Part shown: positions 40,657 to 44,558 of the stretch, one piece after another
Position numbering within the stretch: the stretch's first letter is position 1
Layout of the letters: each line of letters opens with the position of its first letter
Assembly: GCA_902798015.1 (NCBI GenBank)
Contig: CADBVL010000004.1
Coordinates: 1 to 44,558, forward strand
DNA length: 44,558 nt
Direction of reading: 5' to 3'
From: an uncultured Bacteroidales bacterium
GTDB lineage: Bacteria > Bacteroidota > Bacteroidia > Bacteroidales > Paludibacteraceae
Program-made: the position numbers and the translations under genes
Notes under the pieces: model-generated
What the model was told of the DNA's origin: nothing
What the model saw: the letters and a program-made list of their open reading frames with translations, nothing else
Databases searched by the model: none

Positions 40657-43083
40657 ACCGCGCGGCGTACAGAGACTCAAGGGATAGCGGCTTTCTACCG
40701 TACCCTTCCCCGTGGCAGCGTCGTACGCCATGCAGTATTCATTCAACTCGGTAGCGAAATCCCAGACATTATAGCAGACTGCTTGTACCTCAAAGGGCAC
40801 ACCCTTTATCGCGCCTCGATATTTGAGCCGCAGGTCGAAGTTAAAGAACGAGTCGGTGCGCTGACCGAAGTTTCCGTCGCGCACATTGATGCCGCGCGAA
40901 TAGCCGGGCCAGGTGATCGCTTGCGAATGACCGGCGCCGTCCGTGTACAAATACGTGTGATGGCTCGAGAAAGGTATACCGTCGCGGAACTTGCCGCTCA
41001 GACTCAACTGCCAGTTCTCCGTGATATTCACGCCTAACTGAAGACGGGCGATGAAAGCGCGGTCCTGATGAAGACGGGCGAGAGAACGGATAGAGGCGTC
41101 ACTCTGCTTCATATTTCCGTCCACGAGAGAGGCGTTCGGACTCGCCAATGATTCATCAAGCATCTGGACATCCTCCGCCTGAATGCCGTTGCCGATGGCC
41201 GAAATGCCGGACTGCATGTAACTCTGCCAACTGAAGGACACATAGACTTTCTTGCCGTTGTACGTATATTTGACCACATTGGACAGGAAGACCGGCGTGG
41301 CAAAGAATCCCGTACCCGTCGGTGGTGCCGGACACACCTCGTAATAGCGTTCTTGCGGTTTCATCCGATAGATGTCGTAGGCCAGGTGTTGCCATCCTTC
41401 CTGCTCCACCGCGATAGGTTCGTAGCTGTCCGCACTCTCCGGCGCCAGACGCACGGACCAGGTGTTATAGTATTTCTTGAAACTGGACAGTACGCTGATC
41501 TCATGCCGTCCGATAGTGAAGACAAAGGGGATATCCACCGCCACGTATTGGGGTTGCCAGAGTCCTTTGCCCAAACGATGATATTTGCCGCCTGTGGTGG
41601 TGAGCAAGGTGTTCGTTCCGGCATAAAAGACCTCACCGTTGAGGTAGTTATTACTCAGGAATTGCATCTGGTCGTAGGTGTAAGGCACGCGGTAATTAGC
41701 GGCGATGATGTCCATACGGAACCACTTGACAGGCTCGACATGAAAAGCTATTTTCGCTTCCCAGTTCGGTGTGAAGAGCGATTTTCCGCCCACGAGCAAG
41801 CCGTCGAACGTAGCCGCCACCTCGCCGCTCAGATGCAGCCACGGGAGCACTTGACGAGCAGCCTCTAACCGCACGGCGTTCTCTAACATGCCGGCGCTGA
41901 ATCCCTCCGACGACCATCGGTAGTCGTACAGCCCCACGGGGGACGCCATGTTATAGCCCTGCAGATAGACGCGGTTCGACCAGTGCTGCTGCGCCGGACG
42001 GAACACCAGCAACGAGTTATAGCCGTCCACGTGCAGGTGCAGCCATGGTTGTATCTGATATTTATAGTTCACCGCCCAGTTCAGTTCATGATGCCGCCCG
42101 TCCGGGTACCACGGAGAGAGCGCCTCTCCTTCGATGTCGATGAAGTTGCGCTCGAACTCCAACTGATGATGCGTGTCGCGTTGCAGACCGTAGGTCAGAC
42201 CCGTCGTGAGTGCTCCCCGCGCACCGAAATCTTTCTTTCCGTACAGCGAGAACGAGTGGCGCAGTTGATGCGCTATCTCATTGGCGTTATAACCGAACTC
42301 GCTCTGCCCGTCGGCGCGATAGGCGGCGCGGAAGATATAATAGAGTGCATCGAACGCCACCGTCGGTGCAGTAGGCACTTGGCCGTCTAACTGCACTTGG
42401 TAATAGTCGGCGTCGTACATGCCGCTGATGCCGTCGAAGTCATAAGCCGGCAGACGTCGGCGGCCGTAGGTGCCGAAGATATGCTGCGTGTACCGTTGGC
42501 CCTTCACGGGAAGACCGTACACCACGTCCACGCTCCCTGCGCCGACGATGTGCTTGCGCATGTTCAGCGGCCGGTCGTCCTTGCGGCGCTTGATGGCGGA
42601 GTTACCTTCCTGCAACTCCTGTAGCCATTTCGCCAAGAGGCTGTAACCGCCTACGTTGCCGCCCTGCCCCGACACACGCACATGGGATGCGCGCACGCTG
42701 TCTGCTTCCCACTCCACCGTCCCGCGGTTATAGTCGATGCGCATCGAGTGGGAGAACATATCCGGAGTATAGAACGCATCGCCCGCCATCACACGGCTGT
42801 CCACACGAAAACCGTCCAGGTAATATTTGTTCCATCGATAGGAGTTGCCGTTGATGGAGAACATGAACGGTTCGGCAGTGCCCCACTCTCCCGTCGTCTC
42901 AGTCATGTAGGTGGTGAAGTCGCAGTGGTTATCCAGATAATGCTTCAGCTCGCCCCACTGGTACCACTCTCGGAACCACTCGCTGCGCACGGTGTCGCAA
43001 CCGAAGTTCTCGGCCGCGCGGACAGGCAGTGCCGTCAGCACCAACGCCAACAGGCTATATTTACATGCGGAAGGTAAACACAT
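40621..43083 (-). CDS. TonB-receptor-like outer-membrane beta-barrel protein
   Basis: An 820-residue protein with a signal peptide (YSLLALVLTALPVRAAE). Many alternating amphipathic strands ending in aromatic residues (for example YEVCPAPPTGTGFF, KKVYVSFSWQSYM, RLQLGVNITENWQLSLSGKF) indicate a large barrel. The N-terminal ~150 residues (FSINGNSYRWNKYYLDGFRV) resemble the plug part of TonB-dependent receptors, but no clear TonB box was seen. The C-terminus (GLLLTCSVGLPR) ends without the usual terminal Phe. Substrate unknown. The gene overlaps the GtrA gene by 23 nt, so it is translated with it. Confidence 0.75.
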   Translation of the reverse strand: MCLPSACKYSLLALVLTALPVRAAENFGCDTVRSEWFREWYQWGELKHYLDNHCDFTTYMTETTGEWGTAEPFMFSINGNSYRWNKYYLDGFRVDSRVMAGDAFYTPDMFSHSMRIDYNRGTVEWEADSVRASHVRVSGQGGNVGGYSLLAKWLQELQEGNSAIKRRKDDRPLNMRKHIVGAGSVDVVYGLPVKGQRYTQHIFGTYGRRRLPAYDFDGISGMYDADYYQVQLDGQVPTAPTVAFDALYYIFRAAYRADGQSEFGYNANEIAHQLRHSFSLYGKKDFGARGALTTGLTYGLQRDTHHQLEFERNFIDIEGEALSPWYPDGRHHELNWAVNYKYQIQPWLHLHVDGYNSLLVFRPAQQHWSNRVYLQGYNMASPVGLYDYRWSSEGFSAGMLENAVRLEAARQVLPWLHLSGEVAATFDGLLVGGKSLFTPNWEAKIAFHVEPVKWFRMDIIAANYRVPYTYDQMQFLSNNYLNGEVFYAGTNTLLTTTGGKYHRLGKGLWQPQYVAVDIPFVFTIGRHEISVLSSFKKYYNTWSVRLAPESADSYEPIAVEQEGWQHLAYDIYRMKPQERYYEVCPAPPTGTGFFATPVFLSNVVKYTYNGKKVYVSFSWQSYMQSGISAIGNGIQAEDVQMLDESLASPNASLVDGNMKQSDASIRSLARLHQDRAFIARLQLGVNITENWQLSLSGKFRDGIPFSSHHTYLYTDGAGHSQAITWPGYSRGINVRDGNFGQRTDSFFNFDLRLKYRGAIKGVPFEVQAVCYNVWDFATELNEYCMAYDAATGKGTVESRYPLSLCTPRGLLLTCSVGLPR

Positions 43084-43456
43084 AATTCATACTGAAATTC
43101 CAAACCATGACGCACCCGATGGCGATGAGTTTGCTGAGGTAGAAATGCAGATGCAGTTTCTCGTGCAGCAACCAGATGATGAGGTTGTTCAATCCAAGGC
43201 CGACAAGGGCGATGAGCACGAAGGTCGTATATTCGCGGACGATCTCGCCGCTCTGACTCTCAAAGGTCCAGAGGCGGTTCCATGTATAGTTATTCGTGGC
43301 GGCGGTCACAAAGCCCAGAGAATTGCTGAGGTACTTGTTCCATTTCAGTTTCTCCTTGCAGAGCCACGTGATGCCGAAGTCGATGATCAACCCGCTCGCG
43401 CCGACAATGCCGAAACGAACAAATCGCAGCAGTATAGTCCACCATGCGCTATTCAT
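43061..43456 (-). CDS. GtrA-family membrane protein
   Basis: A 131-residue protein with four TM segments: FVRFGIVGASGLIIDFGITW, then LSNSLGFVTAATNNYTWNRLWTF, then FVLIALVGLGLNNLIIWLL, then LIAIGCVMVWNFSMNYVFTF. The FxxVG..G and NY.W...WTF motifs are typical of GtrA/DPMS proteins, which help move polyprenyl-linked sugars across the membrane. It lies between a GT39-type enzyme (8-nt overlap) and the barrel gene. A role in supplying lipid-linked sugar to the GT39 enzyme is reasonable. Confidence 0.92.
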   Translation of the reverse strand: MNSAWWTILLRFVRFGIVGASGLIIDFGITWLCKEKLKWNKYLSNSLGFVTAATNNYTWNRLWTFESQSGEIVREYTTFVLIALVGLGLNNLIIWLLHEKLHLHFYLSKLIAIGCVMVWNFSMNYVFTFRM

Positions 43457-44558
43457 GCAGGTCCTCCTCGCTCAGTTGGTCGGTTATATATACTTGCCCG
43501 AAGCGGCGCACACAGGCCGGTTTGCCGATCATCTCGCGCTCGAGATGCAAGAGATCGTATTGGGTATAACGGTCGTATTGGGTGCGCACCAGCACCGCTT
43601 GGTCGTCATAGAAGAAACGATAGAGGGACGGTAATTGGAACGAACCGTCGAACACCACCGGCAGACCCTTCGCCTCCGCATGGATCGCTTCGCATTGCTC
43701 CTGTTTGCCGGCCAGACCGGTCTGCGGCGGCAGGATATTCAGCATCAATACGATACGGGCGATGAGCAACAGTCCTGCAAAGACACCTAATGACCACCGG
43801 ATAAAAGCTCTTCCCTTCAGGGAGGAGTTTGAGGTAGGCTCTTCCGTCAGCAGGATTATCGCCGGAATACTCGTCACCACCGTCCAATGGGGTTCTACAT
43901 GTCCGCGGAAGGACGTGATTAGGAAGAAGACCTGAAAGCCGAGAACGGTCCATGCCAACGTGCGGCGGAAGACATCCTCCGAACGGAAAGCACGGATACT
44001 GAGCCATACCATCAAACCCCACACCAGCGGATTGAACACCGCCCATTGGTTCGGCAGGAACTCCCATGTATAGAGCGGCTTGTACGCCTCGGCGCGCGAG
44101 ACGAGATGATAGGTAAAGGACGGGAAGTCGTGCGTATATTGCCACCATAGATGAGGGATCATCAGCAAGGCCGCAATGCCTGCCGCCGCCCATGCTTTGC
44201 CGTCCCGCAACAGCCGCGGATTAGCCAGCACCGCCAGACCGATCACTAACACCGCCATGTACTTGCTGTACAGCATCCCCGCCATACTAATACCCAAGAG
44301 AAGGGTGTTAGGGGTTAGGGGGTTAGGGGTTTCCATGTGGCGACGCAACGCGTAGTAGAACAACGCCGCAAAGAAGAGCAACGGTGCGTCCGGCGTCGTC
44401 AGAAAACCGTAGGCGCAGAACATCGGCAGCGAGGCCGCAACAAGCAGAAATCCCGCTAAACGCTCAACGCTAAACGCTAAACGCTTTTGTACGGTCTTCC
44501 AGATCGTAAAAACGGTCGCTACATGCATTAAAACGGTCACAAGCCTGACACTCAGGTT
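43449..44558 (-). CDS. GT39/ArnT-like membrane glycosyltransferase (5' end outside window)
   Basis: The frame is open to the window edge, so the N-terminus is missing; 369 residues are visible with about eight TM segments. PMT_2-type features are FLTTPDAPLLFFAALFYYAL, KYMAVLVIGLAVL and RGHVEPHWTVV. These enzymes use lipid-linked sugars to glycosylate a periplasm-facing acceptor. The frame stays open through three separate repeat elements that add RLAFSVERLA, ETPNPLTPNTLLL and EEPTSNSSLKGR. All three fall in loops between hydrophobic segments. Confidence 0.85.
   Translation of the reverse strand, partial: NLSVRLVTVLMHVATVFTIWKTVQKRLAFSVERLAGFLLVAASLPMFCAYGFLTTPDAPLLFFAALFYYALRRHMETPNPLTPNTLLLGISMAGMLYSKYMAVLVIGLAVLANPRLLRDGKAWAAAGIAALLMIPHLWWQYTHDFPSFTYHLVSRAEAYKPLYTWEFLPNQWAVFNPLVWGLMVWLSIRAFRSEDVFRRTLAWTVLGFQVFFLITSFRGHVEPHWTVVTSIPAIILLTEEPTSNSSLKGRAFIRWSLGVFAGLLLIARIVLMLNILPPQTGLAGKQEQCEAIHAEAKGLPVVFDGSFQLPSLYRFFYDDQAVLVRTQYDRYTQYDLLHLEREMIGKPACVRRFGQVYITDQLSEEDLHE
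43810..43839 (-). repeat. REP-like element in frame in the GT39-type gene
   Basis: Core CCCTTCAGGG, tail GAGGTAGGC. 24 of 30 positions match 12566-12595. Read on - it encodes PTSNSSLKGR in a loop between TM segments. Confidence 0.65.
44305..44333 (-). repeat. 7/8-bp TTAGGGG-type tandem repeat in frame
   Basis: On + the sequence carries four TTAGGG-like units of 7-8 bp (GTTAGGGG, TTAGGGGG, TTAGGGG, with a degenerate first unit). On - it is read as PNPLTPNT in a loop of the membrane glycosyltransferase. Confidence 0.7.
44454..44484 (-). repeat. 7-bp CGCTAAA tandem repeat in frame
   Basis: On + the units are CGCTAAA, CGCTCAA, CGCTAAA and CGCTAAA, then CGC. On - it encodes RLAFSVERLA between two TM segments. 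Confidence 0.8.

Noticed and set aside
42992..43765. 257-codon open frame on + across the barrel, GtrA and GT39 genes
   Set aside because: Crosses three recognisable genes on the other strand; Arg/Pro-rich translation typical of a shadow frame.
44305..44333. TTAGGG-like repeat that looks like telomere DNA
   Set aside because: Only about four irregular units, inside an open bacterial gene; nothing else suggests a linear end or eukaryotic DNA.

Overview
The window looks like a chromosomal segment of an uncultured or little-studied member of the Bacteroidales (phylum Bacteroidota). The evidence is as follows. Every promoter I can recognise has the Bacteroidetes form (TTG or TTTG, 19-20 nt, then TAnnTTTG). 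The protein families are typical of the group: Wzi capsule assembly, DUF4254, DUF4861 with GH28, InaA-like kinase, PqqD with an S24/S26 peptidase, and secreted proteins ending in a type IX secretion-like C-terminal domain. No rRNA, tRNA, CRISPR array, phage gene or transposase was seen. The standard genetic code fits.

Layout. (1) 1-12,706, all on +: a housekeeping and envelope block. It holds a WbqC-family 3' end, branched-chain aminotransferase, a POT-family peptide transporter, a coiled-coil protein, RsmI, a polysaccharide flippase, riboflavin synthase, an FKBP isomerase, a broken FKBP lipoprotein paralogue, a second flippase, TruA, a GH28 pectinase lipoprotein and a DUF4861 lipoprotein. 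Genes are tightly packed and many overlap. (2) 12,707-25,640: an accessory block of secreted proteins. On - lie a 1745-residue modular surface protein with a small Cys-rich exported protein, and a four-gene operon of M6 metalloprotease, secreted beta-sandwich protein, S26B-like peptidase and PqqD-like protein. On + lie a small two-TM protein and an 808-residue surface protein. (3) 25,849-30,991, +: MlaE/MlaF lipid-transport ABC pair, a stand-alone propeptide-like secreted protein directly before a second M6 metalloprotease, exonuclease III and LptB. (4) 31,008-40,656, +: a surface-glycan block of kelch lipoprotein, Wzi, GT11 fucosyltransferase, DUF4254, GT9 heptosyltransferase, InaA-type kinase, GT2, two GT4 enzymes and an O-antigen ligase. 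(5) 40,621-44,558, -: an outer-membrane beta-barrel protein, GtrA, and a GT39-type glycosyltransferase running off the window.

How the parts work together. LptB, the glycosyltransferases, the sugar kinase and the O-antigen ligase form a coherent LPS or lipooligosaccharide assembly and export set, with Wzi suggesting a surface polysaccharide. Four large secreted proteins (two M6 proteases and two modular surface proteins) end in the same short C-terminal module and so probably share one export and anchoring route. Two of their promoters also share an element, TTTCCACA-N14-CAAANTTA.

The most unusual points are: the M6/PqqD/S26B operon; the stand-alone M6 propeptide homologue; the microhomology-type deletion in the second FKBP gene; and a set of short-period tandem repeats (7, 8, 11 and 14 bp) plus REP-like palindromes. 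These repeats repeatedly straddle start or stop codons, or sit in frame inside genes, including three in a single membrane-protein gene.
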